From assembly GCA_945892775.1 (NCBI GenBank), contig CAMDDP010000017.1, positions 1-54,813 of the forward strand: DNA of 54,813 nucleotides. Reading direction: 5' to 3'. Origin of the DNA: Chitinophaga pinensis. GTDB taxonomy: Bacteria > Bacteroidota > Bacteroidia > Chitinophagales > UBA10324. Each line of letters starts with the position of its first letter. Within the stretch, counting starts at the first letter, position 1. The notes under the pieces are model-generated. The model was not told the DNA's origin and ran no database searches. It saw only the letters and a list, made by a program, of their open reading frames with translations. The position numbers and the translations under genes were made by a program. Below, one piece after another: positions 26,230 to 36,600 of this stretch.

Positions 26230-26484
26230 TTAAAGAAACAGAATCAATACGCAAACAACCACTGCAAACAAAGCAACTCCTTCTACCAAAGCGGCAGTAA
26301 GAATCATGTTTGCGCGAATGTCGCCCATTGCTTCAGGTTGGCGGGCAATTGACTCAAGCGCGCTTGAACCAATTAATCCAACACCAATACCTGCACCGAT
26401 TGCAGCAAGACCTGCACCGATACCTGCTCCCATCTGTGCGAAGCCATCAATGGCTAAAAACAGAATGCTTAACAAGTGAACCAT
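26230..26484 (-). CDS. atpE: F1F0 ATP synthase subunit c
   Basis: An 84-residue proteolipid forming the rotor ring. Two membrane helices flank the polar loop Arg48-Gln49-Pro50-Glu51. Helix 1 has the glycine-packing repeat AGIGAGLAAIGAGIGVGLIG, and helix 2 carries the ion-binding carboxylate Glu68 in LTAALVEGVALFAVV. The residues around Glu68 are hydrophobic (Val-Glu-Gly-Val), not the Glu-Ser/Thr pair with a Gln in helix 1 found in sodium-dependent rings, so proton coupling is inferred. It is the second gene of the operon, followed by a terminator hairpin. Confidence 0.97.
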   Translation of the reverse strand: MVHLLSILFLAIDGFAQMGAGIGAGLAAIGAGIGVGLIGSSALESIARQPEAMGDIRANMILTAALVEGVALFAVVVCVLILFL

Positions 26485-26518
26485 AATTGAAATTGATTTA
26501 TGAAAGTGAAAAAATTAT

Positions 26519-27622
26519 TTAATGTGAATCTTTTGTTGCGTGTTCGTCGTGATCATGACTGCCAGCAATTGCTTCTGAAATGAAAACTGACGACAACATG
26601 GTAAAAATGTAAGCCTGCAATGCACACACTAACATTTCCAATAAGTAAATGAAAGTGCTGAATGCAACCGAGAAAATTGAAATTCCACCTCCAGCTATCG
26701 GACTCATCTGACCAAAAATGAAAATCATGGAAAGAAAACTCAACACAATTAAGTGGCCAGCGGTCATGTTCGCAAACAATCGAATGAGCAATGCAAATGG
26801 CTTTGTAATTATTCCAAGAATTTCAACGGGAACCAAGATTAATTTTACTCCGATTGGAATTCCGGGAGGATTAAGAATGTGCATCCAGTAATGTTTGCGC
26901 GAACCGGTTAGAATTAAAATGAAAGTAAAAAGTGCAAGTGTAGTTGTAACCGCAATGTTGCCAGTAACATTGGCACCGCCAGGCAGTAATCCAAGCATAT
27001 TATTTATCCAGATGAAAAAGAAAACAGTTAATAAATAAGGTAAATATTTATCTGTTTTATTACCGAGAAATGGTTTTGCAGCTTCGTCGCGAACAAATGA
27101 AACCAATACTTCCATTAAATTCTGAATACCGGTAGGTGCCTGATTAGGCCTTGCTGTATAACCTTTTGCAGCTGTTCTGAATAACCAGATTAAAAGAATG
27201 CTGCTAATCAGCATGGCGGTTACATTCTTGGTAATACTTAAATCGTAAAATCCCTCTCCATCAGATCTGCCAATATGATGTTCAGCATTTAAGCTGTAAC
27301 CATCAATTGAACCATGATGTAATTTATTGAAAAGGAAAAAACTGAATCCATTTACATCATTATATAGAATACATGGAAGCGGAAGCGCCACATCCTTATA
27401 CCCACCATCACTTGGATAACTGAAGAAATGCCATTCGTGTGAATCACTGATGTGTTCGAGAATAACTTTTTTAGCGTTGAATTTTCCGTCTTCTTCTTTC
27501 GGTTCATGCGGAACTGAATTTTCCGTCTGGTTATCAGAATTATGTTCCTCAGCTATAGAAACAGCCGGAACAGAAAAAACAGAAAGCAGGAATATTGTTA
27601 TGAAAAGTTTGAATTTCAACAC
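26519..27622 (-). CDS. atpB: F1F0 ATP synthase subunit a, with N-terminal extension
   Basis: About 367 residues, longer than the roughly 270 of E. coli because of an N-terminal signal-like segment (LKFKLFITIFLLSVFSVPAVS) and a charged, His-rich periplasmic region of about 110 residues, as in other Bacteroidota. The essential Arg is in the helix ALLIRLFANMTAGHLIVL, and the C-terminal helix FIYLLEMLVCALQAYIFTML is also conserved. The frame is open back to TTG 27670, but a -7-like promoter element at 27661-27654 would place the transcript start inside that extension, so GTG at 27622 (or TTG at 27619) is preferred. It is the first gene of the atp operon. Confidence 0.93.
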   Translation of the reverse strand: MLKFKLFITIFLLSVFSVPAVSIAEEHNSDNQTENSVPHEPKEEDGKFNAKKVILEHISDSHEWHFFSYPSDGGYKDVALPLPCILYNDVNGFSFFLFNKLHHGSIDGYSLNAEHHIGRSDGEGFYDLSITKNVTAMLISSILLIWLFRTAAKGYTARPNQAPTGIQNLMEVLVSFVRDEAAKPFLGNKTDKYLPYLLTVFFFIWINNMLGLLPGGANVTGNIAVTTTLALFTFILILTGSRKHYWMHILNPPGIPIGVKLILVPVEILGIITKPFALLIRLFANMTAGHLIVLSFLSMIFIFGQMSPIAGGGISIFSVAFSTFIYLLEMLVCALQAYIFTMLSSVFISEAIAGSHDHDEHATKDSH

Positions 27623-27653
27623 TTTGAGAGCGATTACCCTTTTTTTGGTGGCG

Positions 27654-27683
27654 CAAAGATATTCGCACAAGTAAAAAAAGAAA
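27654..27683 (-). promoter_or_regulatory. Bacteroidota-type promoter of the atp operon
   Basis: On the minus strand TTTC (27683-27680) and TATCTTTG (27661-27654) are 18 bases apart, fitting the TTTG/TAnnTTTG pattern. It would give a leader of about 25 bases before the GTG start of atpB. Confidence 0.5.
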
Positions 27684-27782
27684 GTGATGAAGAAAATAAA
27701 TTAAAAAATATAGTAGAAAGGGAATTTAAATTCCAATTCAGGGATGAGCACCATTTTTTTTTTCGATAACAAAATGCACTCT

Positions 27783-27995
27783 TTATTTCACTTCTTCATA
27801 GTCAACATATTCACCCGCCTTATCCGTTGGGGTTTTCTTTTCTATCTCCTTTTCTTTCTTTACTACAATAATTTGTTCAGATTTCTTTTCTGTTTTGAAT
27901 GATTTGAGAGAAAATAGATTGGGGAATACAAATCGCAAGGCTAAAATAATTAGAAGTAAATCAATAATTCTTGAATCAAGGATGCGAGCGATCAT
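27783..27995 (-). CDS. DUF4834-family small membrane protein
   Basis: A 70-residue protein with one N-terminal hydrophobic helix (IIDLLLIILALRFVFPNLF) and a charged Lys/Glu-rich tail ending in AGEYVDYEEVK. The GEYVDYEE ending and the size match the DUF4834 family, which is confined to Bacteroidota; its function is unknown. It lies upstream of atpB on the same strand, 160 bases away, with its own transcript likely. A 14-base palindrome (GGAATTTAAATTCC, 27721-27734) lies between the two genes. Confidence 0.8.
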   Translation of the reverse strand: MIARILDSRIIDLLLIILALRFVFPNLFSLKSFKTEKKSEQIIVVKKEKEIEKKTPTDKAGEYVDYEEVK

Positions 27996-28054
27996 ACCGC
28001 GAAAATAACATAGCTAATTTGAATTTAAATTGGTAAAATAAAAAATTGATTAAT

Positions 28055-28092
28055 AAAAAATCCCCGACCTCTTTTTAAAGAAACCGGGGATT
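28055..28092 (-). terminator. Intrinsic terminator after the 692-residue cargo gene
   Basis: On the minus strand AATCCCCG pairs with CGGGGATT over eight bases, enclosing an AT-rich partly paired loop, followed by TTTTTA. It ends the gene at 28115. Confidence 0.7.
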
Positions 28093-28114
28093 GGTGTTTT
28101 ATTCAAAACCTGTA

Positions 28115-30193
28115 TTAATCCTTAACTAGTTTTATTACTTGTCTGTTTTCTGTGGTTTGAAGAGTTATAAAATAAACCCCTTTAGCCCATGTAGAACAAT
28201 TCAGTTCTTTTGGTTTTATAACAATACCTGCGTCAATAATTCTTCCTGCTAAATCCTGCACTATATAATTTGTTGATTCATGGCAATTGATGTTAAAACT
28301 CTCGTGAGCAGGATTAGGATAAATAGTTGCATCTTGGCTATTGATGCTTGATGTTCCACCGATTATTTCCTGGTGTAATTCCACTACTGCGTTATTAGTT
28401 GCAACAGGGCTTAAATAATCAAAATAAATATTAGCCATTTGCGGAATAAAGGTTCCATAAATATTTCCCGCAGCTTGCTCTATTTTAAATCGTACAAAAC
28501 CATGACTTGCAGGTTCGTTGGCATTACTGTCGGCTAATTCAATTCCTGTGAATTGTAATATTAGTTTGTTGCCAATTACCAACCAGTTGTAACTTGCGCT
28601 TGTAGCTCCTGGAGTAATTGAATTAATATTTAAATGAGAATCAATAATAGTTTCAACTCTAACATCATGCGCTACTGCTGAACCGGTATTCTGGAAATGA
28701 ATGGTGTAGGTAAAATCATCATTAATTTGAGTTTGTAAATAATCAACAATTCCGTCTTGAGGATGAAGAGTTGAAGAAACAAGCATTGCATTCGGATCAA
28801 ATGGAACACCAATCTGCACACACATATTATCGGTGTTGTTATACAGTGAACAATCAAATACACCACCGCCAACTGATGTAGCAAAACAATAAGGTGTTCC
28901 AATAGTATCACATCCGGCCTGGATCATAATAATAACAGTAGTATCAGCACCGGCAACCAAATTCCCTAAATCAATTGAATACTGATTGTTGCCAATTGAA
29001 TTAAAAGTTACAGGTGAATAAAGTATTGATGTGGAATCATTTAAGGTTAAGGTCACCAATGCATTATCATTCATTGTTCCGTTGTTTGAAATATATAGTT
29101 GAACAAAACCGGTATCACAAACACCAAGCGGATCGTTCCCCCACCATAATGTTGAATCAGGCTCACCATAAACCCAGATTGAAGTTGTTAAATCGCTGCA
29201 ATAATCAACAATTGTATCAGCAATCATGTTGTTATCTGTGCTGTCATTATAACCTGCGAATGAGTATAAATAACTTCCGCTAACTGGGCAATTAGTAGCA
29301 TAATTTTGATTGGCAACATTGTTTGTTGTCCATGAATAAGTGCCCGAATCAACATGCTTGCTGTAATATCCCTGCATGTCAGTAAACATGTATTGGGTTA
29401 CACTGCTTGTAGTATCTGTAATCACAACTGGCTTATTCATTAATGGATAATCAGTTCCTCCGTAATTACAATTTAAATCCAAATCAGCAAACACACGACC
29501 ACTGATTCTGTTTTGATTTAACTGAGGTGAGTAAATACTATCAGGACTGAACAACCACGATTCATTATTCGCAGTCCACTGTGTTGGGTAATTATAATTT
29601 GAGGCAACAAAAGCCTGTGTGCCTGTTGCGTTTTGAATTCCTAAAATACCGGCACCTGTGTTCCATTGTGCGCATAAATCTTTTTGACGAATATTAATTT
29701 CAATGTTGTTTGTCCCTTCATATAAAATCAACTGACCGGAATAAAACAAATTAGTGCAACTGAAAAATGGTATAGAATCAAACGACATTACAAACTTTCT
29801 GTTCGGCAGCAAGCCATAAACCTGATGATGCATAGTTCCTGTTCCAGTTACCGCAGGTAATAAATCCTGAAATGGGAAATAGATTGAATTCATTGGATTC
29901 AAAATAGTAGGAATAGGGTTAGCAATATTCCATTGGCTATAACTACCTGCATCTGTTAAATCAAAAGTGACATAACTATTGGTACTGAAAAGAAGTTGGT
30001 TGTATGATTGTCCGAAAAAGTAAAAATCAAAGCCAATAGACATTGGCATGCTGTACTGGTCATCCACATAATTCAATACTTCAATACCCGAATCAAAAGG
30101 CATTGGATTGTATGGAATCTGGCTAACAAAATAAGTTTGAGCTTTAACTGAAATAGATAAAATCAGTATTGCAAGAACCAATATTTTTTTCAT
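28115..30193 (-). CDS. Large secreted protein with conserved-repeat (DUF7619-like) domain and T9SS type A C-terminal domain
   Basis: A 692-residue exported protein. A signal peptide (MKKILVLAILILSISVKA) is followed by a strand-rich N-terminal region (FDFYFFGQSYNQLLFSTN, then a lectin-like sandwich to about residue 220), a carboxypeptidase-regulatory-like repeat (ISGRVFADLDLNCNYGGTDY), and from about 450 a domain (FDPNAMLVSSTLHPQDGIVD to GTFIPQMANIYFDY) often found before sorting signals. The last 80 residues form a T9SS type A domain: DATIYPNPAHESFNINCHES and GVYFITLQTTENRQVIKLVKD. It probably ends up on the cell surface or outside. No catalytic motif is visible. Confidence 0.85.
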   Translation of the reverse strand: MKKILVLAILILSISVKAQTYFVSQIPYNPMPFDSGIEVLNYVDDQYSMPMSIGFDFYFFGQSYNQLLFSTNSYVTFDLTDAGSYSQWNIANPIPTILNPMNSIYFPFQDLLPAVTGTGTMHHQVYGLLPNRKFVMSFDSIPFFSCTNLFYSGQLILYEGTNNIEINIRQKDLCAQWNTGAGILGIQNATGTQAFVASNYNYPTQWTANNESWLFSPDSIYSPQLNQNRISGRVFADLDLNCNYGGTDYPLMNKPVVITDTTSSVTQYMFTDMQGYYSKHVDSGTYSWTTNNVANQNYATNCPVSGSYLYSFAGYNDSTDNNMIADTIVDYCSDLTTSIWVYGEPDSTLWWGNDPLGVCDTGFVQLYISNNGTMNDNALVTLTLNDSTSILYSPVTFNSIGNNQYSIDLGNLVAGADTTVIIMIQAGCDTIGTPYCFATSVGGGVFDCSLYNNTDNMCVQIGVPFDPNAMLVSSTLHPQDGIVDYLQTQINDDFTYTIHFQNTGSAVAHDVRVETIIDSHLNINSITPGATSASYNWLVIGNKLILQFTGIELADSNANEPASHGFVRFKIEQAAGNIYGTFIPQMANIYFDYLSPVATNNAVVELHQEIIGGTSSINSQDATIYPNPAHESFNINCHESTNYIVQDLAGRIIDAGIVIKPKELNCSTWAKGVYFITLQTTENRQVIKLVKD

Positions 30194-30230
30194 AAAAATT
30201 AATTTTAAAAGAGTTCTGAAAATTTCTGCT

Positions 30231-33200
30231 TTATCGGATTAAGGTTACATTTCCTTTGGCAGTTCGCTTAGTTCCATCAAGAAATTCAGCTTCAACATAG
30301 TATACATATACTCCAAGTTGAGAAGGAAGTCCTTTATACATTCCATCCCATCCTTTTTTCAAGCTGTTTGATTCATAAACCATTTCACCCCAGCGATTGT
30401 AAATACGAATGAGAAGATGGGAAAGGTTTTGTCCTATTGCCAAAAACTGATCGTTGATTCCATCCCCATTAGGAGAAAAAATATTTGGAATCCATAAATT
30501 ACTTCCGTTATTAATAATAATCACTTCACCATTTGCTGTACACCCGTTTGCATCAGTTACAGTTACCTGGTAGGTGCCAGTTCCAAGGCTCGAAATTGTT
30601 TGTCCGGTTTGCGATGGGTTTGTCCCCCAAATAAATGTGAAAGGCGAAGTTCCTCCTGTAACAAAAACTGTTGCAGAACCATTATTAATTCCATAATCAG
30701 CATTTACTACATCGAAACTTAAACCAATTTGAGCCGGCTGAATAACTGTTATTGAATTAGAGTTTATACATCCATTAGCATCCGTTACAAAAACAGTATA
30801 GCTTCCAAATGACAGATTGCTAATTGATGGTGTTGTTTCAATTGGAGTAGTACTCCATGCATAAGTAAATGGTGCGACGCCAATTATTATTTGGCTTGTG
30901 ATACTTCCATCAGTTTCTCCCGGGCAGGTAACACCATTCATATTTAAAATAATTTCAGGAAGTGGGTTGATGAAAACATTCACTGTATCCTTATCCTTAC
31001 AGCCAACAGTATTTGTGGAAGTAATTATATAGGAAGTAGCGCTATCCGGAGCAACATTCAGCGTTGGTAAAGTGCCTAACTGAACATTTGCTGTATCAGT
31101 CCATTTATATGAATTTACATTGCTCAATGCAGTTAAAGTTATTGGTTGACCTGAACATATAGTTGTGTCATTTGAAGCAACTACAATTGGACGGGTTTGA
31201 ACAACAATGTTTTTAATTCCGTTTGCCTGGCCACATTGGTTTAATGCAAAAATGTTTATTTGAACGGTTCCGGTTGAATCAAATACCATGTATAATTCAT
31301 TGTTCGAAGTGTCGGTTATTGTTCCCCAACTAGCACCCCATGAGTAATAGGTTGCGTCAGAAAAAGGAACATGCATATAAATCGTGTCTCCTTCACATAC
31401 AGGGGTGGGTGCAGTTATAACCACACTTGGCGTATGTAGGACTGTAACAAAAACAGTATCGGATAAAGGTCCCCAACAGCCATTGTTTTTTTCTCGACAA
31501 GTAAACCAATAGGTGCCGGAAGGTGTGTTGTTATTAAATTGAATAAGCAATGGATTGTAGGACCAGAAAAAAGGATTTCCATTGCTTAAAATTGGTGAAT
31601 GCCATTGATACTGACTATTTGGGTTATAATTTCCTATTGTAATGGCAAGTATATCACCAGGACATATTAATGTATCATCAGGAAAAATAAGTGGGGAAAG
31701 GGAGTCGGGCGAACCAATTATTAATCGCACTAAAGAACCTAAGCTATCCCACGCAGGAATTGGATTGCTCGCAACTAAACGAATGTAATACATTCCAGTT
31801 CCAGGGGCACCAAGCAAAGCGATGACCTGATTTAATCCAGGAATTGAAAGTGTTAATGTTCCTGAAGAACTTGAAACTACTGACCCAAAAGAACCAGTGT
31901 TTAATACGGCATAACTTTGAGAACTTAGAACTTGTACTTCAAATACATTTCCAGGGGCATAAGTAGTGCTGTTTGTAAATGTATTTATAGCATAAGAAAT
32001 TGTGGTGTCAACCCCTTGCGTAAGTGTAATACAAACCTGAATATCCTGCATATTATTGGTAGTATTATCACAATGCTTGATGCAAAAAGGACCAAAATAA
32101 TTTGCAGGGGGAGGAATAACATTTGGGTTGGTGGATATTACCCTGATGTAATAATTGCAACCAATAGGAGTGGTAATCGGTATTAATCCTGAAACGGTTC
32201 CTGGAGGAGATCCAACGGTTGGATCAAAAGCTGCACCACTAGGAAGCGCACCAAGTACTGTTGGCGTTGTAAAGTTTCCATTGGCATCAGATAATTGTGC
32301 GATATAATTATTACTGGCTTGAAAAGTTCCTGTTGAATAAAATGGAACATCTATTACACTTCCGGCGCATAAAGTGTCTGGTCCAAAAGTTACAACCGGT
32401 TGTAATGTTGTAATGGTATTCGGACAAAGAATTACCTGGAAACAAATGCTCGCAATTCCTGTAATTGCAGGAGGAGGTGCAATTCTGTCAATTCTGACTT
32501 TATAGCAATTACCAATTGGAGTTGAACTTGGTATCATACCACCAATTCCTCCTGAAACTGTACCTGAGGCAATATTAAATACACCTAAGTTATTGCCGGT
32601 AAAAGTTCCTGCCGCATTAGAGAACTGAATTTGATAAGTTCCATCACATAATGCGTGACTTAAAGAATAAAAAATGGAAAGAAAACTGCCGGCACAAACC
32701 GGATTTGGAGCAACTGAAGTTATGTTAATGTTTACCGGATTATTTACATTGTCATATGTGCTTACAACAATTATATCTTCAATACCTATTGAAATATCAG
32801 GAGCTCCAACCCCCATATTTTTCCACCGCCAGCCAAATCGTAAGGTTGCTTGATTATCAAAAGCAGGGTCAGTTACAATTTCATATTTCCACAAACTTGC
32901 GTTATTGTACTGACTCATTCCAACTTGAGTCCAGGTTCCGCCACTGTTTATGCTATAATATAACTCACAATAGTCGCTTGCATTTCCTTCTCCTATATAA
33001 AAGAAAGTTAAAATTGTATTTTCCAAACCAACCGTACACATGTCCTCATTAATCTGAGCAAAATTATCAGATGTAACAGCAGAATTGTAATTTGCATTTG
33101 AGGTGGTAGGGGCGGCTGCAATGTCATGAATGTGTAGGTAAGGGCTAATTGGGGCACCAGCAATTGTTCCACTTACAGTTTGTGTTTCGTCAGGGGTATT

Positions 33201-33416
33201 TGGATAGGTTGCATTTCCATTGAAACTATTATTTATTATCCATTGGTTAGGACCTGCGTTTGCTGAAGGGCCTCCTGAATTTAATAAAAAATTAGCCCCG
33301 CCGCTATTGAAATCCTCTTGATAAATTTGAATGGTTTGTTGAGCAGAAGATTTTGTTAATGATAGAATCATTAAAACGAAACACAATAAAAATAATCGCT
33401 TGTAAAAGTTGATCAT
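30231..33416 (-). CDS. Large secreted protein with SprB-like repeats and gliding-motility (T9SS type B) C-terminal domain
   Basis: A 1061-residue exported protein. The signal peptide ends near SLTKSSAQQ. Residues 30-200 resemble a carbohydrate- or ligand-binding sandwich, followed by several Ig-like/PKD-like modules. Two SprB-type repeats come before the end, marked by GVTCPGETDGSITSQIIIGV with SFGSYTVFVTDANGC and by DYGINNGSATVFVTGGTSPF with TGTYQVTVTDANGC. The last 90 residues are the type B sorting domain: LWIPNIFSPNGDGINDQF, RIYNRWGEMVYES, and GVYVYYVEAEFLDGTKRTAKG with VTLIR. Such proteins act as surface adhesins. The gene is 38 bases upstream of the 692-residue cargo gene on the same strand. 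Confidence 0.9.
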   Translation of the reverse strand: MINFYKRLFLLCFVLMILSLTKSSAQQTIQIYQEDFNSGGANFLLNSGGPSANAGPNQWIINNSFNGNATYPNTPDETQTVSGTIAGAPISPYLHIHDIAAAPTTSNANYNSAVTSDNFAQINEDMCTVGLENTILTFFYIGEGNASDYCELYYSINSGGTWTQVGMSQYNNASLWKYEIVTDPAFDNQATLRFGWRWKNMGVGAPDISIGIEDIIVVSTYDNVNNPVNINITSVAPNPVCAGSFLSIFYSLSHALCDGTYQIQFSNAAGTFTGNNLGVFNIASGTVSGGIGGMIPSSTPIGNCYKVRIDRIAPPPAITGIASICFQVILCPNTITTLQPVVTFGPDTLCAGSVIDVPFYSTGTFQASNNYIAQLSDANGNFTTPTVLGALPSGAAFDPTVGSPPGTVSGLIPITTPIGCNYYIRVISTNPNVIPPPANYFGPFCIKHCDNTTNNMQDIQVCITLTQGVDTTISYAINTFTNSTTYAPGNVFEVQVLSSQSYAVLNTGSFGSVVSSSSGTLTLSIPGLNQVIALLGAPGTGMYYIRLVASNPIPAWDSLGSLVRLIIGSPDSLSPLIFPDDTLICPGDILAITIGNYNPNSQYQWHSPILSNGNPFFWSYNPLLIQFNNNTPSGTYWFTCREKNNGCWGPLSDTVFVTVLHTPSVVITAPTPVCEGDTIYMHVPFSDATYYSWGASWGTITDTSNNELYMVFDSTGTVQINIFALNQCGQANGIKNIVVQTRPIVVASNDTTICSGQPITLTALSNVNSYKWTDTANVQLGTLPTLNVAPDSATSYIITSTNTVGCKDKDTVNVFINPLPEIILNMNGVTCPGETDGSITSQIIIGVAPFTYAWSTTPIETTPSISNLSFGSYTVFVTDANGCINSNSITVIQPAQIGLSFDVVNADYGINNGSATVFVTGGTSPFTFIWGTNPSQTGQTISSLGTGTYQVTVTDANGCTANGEVIIINNGSNLWIPNIFSPNGDGINDQFLAIGQNLSHLLIRIYNRWGEMVYESNSLKKGWDGMYKGLPSQLGVYVYYVEAEFLDGTKRTAKGNVTLIR

Positions 33417-33578
33417 TACACAATGTAATTTGCCGTCTAAAGGTAATATATTATTTATAGAAACACAGAATAATTTTTATTAAGTGTTAAAATCACAACT
33501 TTAATCTTACCTGCTCATGCCACTCAAATGCATTTTTTCTTTGCAAAAGAACATTGAATGATTAATAAAATAACAATC

Positions 33579-33612
33579 CCCCACTGACAAAGTGAGGCGT
33601 TTTTTTATTTAT
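33579..33612 (-). terminator. Possible terminator after the M4 peptidase gene
   Basis: A seven-base arm pair (CCTCACT with AGTGGGG, one mismatch) around TTTGTC on the minus strand, followed by a T-rich stretch. It lies just past the stop of the M4 peptidase gene. The mismatch weakens the case. Confidence 0.35.
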
Positions 33613-33622
33613 AAATTTTATT

Positions 33623-36600
33623 TTAATTTGTTTTTACCATTTTAAAATTCGAAATAATTTTTCCATCCTTCCAAATTCTAGCTAAATAAAAACCAGGGGA
33701 AATATTTTCACCTGTTTGAATAGCCAAGATGCCTGTAACCGATTTAGTTTCCACGGTTCTACCTGCCACATCTATTATTTCTATTTTATCAGGATATAAT
33801 TCTCCAAATTCTATTGTAATCGATTGGTTGAAAGGATTGGGATAGGCTGAAAGTTCCTGGGGACTAATTTCAGTTTCGTTTCTGCAAATCACTTTTGTTA
33901 TTGTAAGGCTTGAGGAAAGTTTTGCGCATCCTGTAGAAATTTTAGTTACTTGAACGCGATAATTGCCAGTAGTTGAAACGCTATAAGTTAAATTGGTGGC
34001 ACCTGAAATTATAGAACTGTTCTTTACCCATTGATAGGCAAAATTAGTTCCGCTATTTGCAGTTAATAAAACCGTAGTTCCACTACAAAATGGATTGTTT
34101 CCAGTTAAAGTTTCTGTTGCAGTTGGCAAAGCATTTCTTACTACATTAATTGTATTAGAAGTTGCACTTCCGCATAAGTTGTTAGCTATACAAGTATAAG
34201 AACCTGTAGTGCTTGCGGTGTATGAAATATTAGTTGCTCCTGAAATGTTTGCTGTTCCCTTCTTCCATTGATAACTTAACCCAGGGGCAGAATTTGTTAA
34301 TACAACACTTGATCCCTGGCAAAAAGTTGTTGGTCCGCCTGCAGAAATTGATGATGTTGGTGTTGGTGAAATGGTTGCGGTAACAGCAGTACGATTGCTA
34401 ATACAACCTGGCTCTTGAATTTTCCAGTTGTAGAAATAATAATAGTAACCTGCTGTTCCTGCATTTGAATTGGTAATTGAAACTGATGAACCAATGGTAT
34501 ATGGATAAACAGCACCAGAATTATTACGATATAAGTTAGAGGTTCCGCCAATGGCAAGCCTTAAATCATTTGCAACTGGCAAGGTGAAATTTAGAATAAT
34601 TGTATTTGCACCATCAACAAGGTTCGCAACCAACGATTGTAAAACTGTATTTGTTGAACTTCGTAATTCAATTGTTCGATTGCCAGCACCAGTTGCATAA
34701 ACAACAACTGAAACAAGATTAGCGGGAGAGGTGCAATTAAAAATTAAATATCGGTCAGTACTGTTAGAATAATTGCCTCCTGTGCCAACTGTGTTATTGA
34801 GAATTCCTCCATAAAGAGGAGCAGGTGTTGTATTTGATTCAATATAATAAGTAGTTGTTGAGTTTAGTATCGGTGTTACATAAGTTGTGCCTGTAGTTAA
34901 TAGAGTTCCACCGGAAGGGGCATCATACCAATTCAATGCTCCATTGCCTGATGCATTTAAAGTAAAACTAGTTGCACCACAACTTGATTGACCGTTGGAG
35001 ATTGGGGCGGTAGATGCCGCAAGCGTAATAAAATTGTTTTGGTTTTTTGTGTTTGTACCACAAGTTCCACCATTGTTAATTAATGAAACAGAATAATTTC
35101 CGAAAGAAGAATAAGTGTGTGATGGATTAACAGATGTACTTGTTCCGCCATCGCCAAAATTCCATGAGTAAGCCCCCCCTCCAGTTGAAGTGTTTGTGAA
35201 TTGCACTGTGAATGGAACTATGCATGAACTAGTTGAACTTGCAGTAAAGTTTGCTACAACAGGAACTACAACAAAAGCTGAACCTACGCCAACTGCATAC
35301 CATGCATTGGTAGTAGCAATTACTTCATTTGAACATGGACCATATAAATCAATTGCAGCTTGAATTGAATAAGTTCTTGCATTTGAATATTGTGAAGTAG
35401 ATGTTAGGTAAACTGTATTCATTCGGTAAGTTATTGCAGCAGTTTTTGATATTCCTTGTGCCGAAACAGAAAAAACATTTCCATTGTCATTTGTTCCACT
35501 TCCGCCTTCGGATAAAAGATAAAACCAGTAATTCATTACTCCACTATTAGTATGAACACCTCCGTTATCACCAGTTCCAGTGTACCAATTATTTCCAAGA
35601 TAAGTATCAGGTTGACCATATACATTAGGGTTCGACATGCTCCTGAATGTTTCACCAATTTCACTTCCTATAAGCCAATTTGCTGTTCCTGGCTTTCCAT
35701 AAAATTCAATGGCTGTTCCCATACAATCACTAAAAGCTTCATTCAAGGCTCCACTTTCATAAGAATAGTTTAATCCTGAAGTGTTTTCAGTTACGCCATG
35801 CGAAATTTCATGGCCGGCAATGTCTAAAGTTGTTAGGGGATTTACTGTGGCGTTTCCATCTCCATAAGTCATTTCAACTCCGTCCCAAAACGCGTTATAA
35901 TAATTAGTAGAGTAATGGACATAGCTTTTCAATTTTAAACCTGCATTATCGACGCTATTTCTTCCATAGGTGAGAAAATAATAGTCATATGTTTTCTCTG
36001 TGCCCCAATGTGCATCGGTTGCATATTGGTCTTTATTGGTATTTACATTATTCCATGAATTATCTGAATCAGTAAAATCGGTAGCAGAGCCATAATTGGT
36101 GCCGTGATTAAGGTTGTAGGTTTCAATACCATTGCCTCTTCCAGTTTCGCGTAAACGATAAATTCCTGCATTTAAGTCTGTAGTAAATGGTTGTGATCCA
36201 CTATAACCAGTTATTGCAGTTCCTGGGGTATTTACATTTTGAATTCGTTCATGAAAATTTATAATTTCTCCTTTTGTTACATCAATAAAAATATATTTTC
36301 TTGAGGGAACATCTCTTAAGAAAACATCAAATCGATAACAGAGTTTGAAATTTTGTAAGGAATTATTTGATGAAGCCCAAAATAATTCAGGAGTGTTGGT
36401 TGATGAATTGACAAGGGATTTTAATTTTCGTTGGTCATCAAATAAAGAACCGACAACAAATTGGTAGGCGATTGAATAGGCCGTTGATGGTGCTATCAAA
36501 GCAGATTGACCAGATGGAATATTGTTTACTAATAAGCCATTCATACTTTGGATTTTACCAGCCCTAGTATGAACAATCCACATGGTACCATCAATTGCAT

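Noticed and set aside
27721-27734. 14-base palindrome GGAATTTAAATTCC upstream of the atp promoter
   Set aside because: AT-rich palindromes of this size arise easily in this base composition and it does not touch the promoter elements; mentioned but not called as an operator.
30500-30960. Repeated sequence within the type B cargo gene as a mobile or CRISPR-like repeat
   Set aside because: The similarity is at protein level (two SprB-like modules) and the DNA copies are diverged, without spacers.
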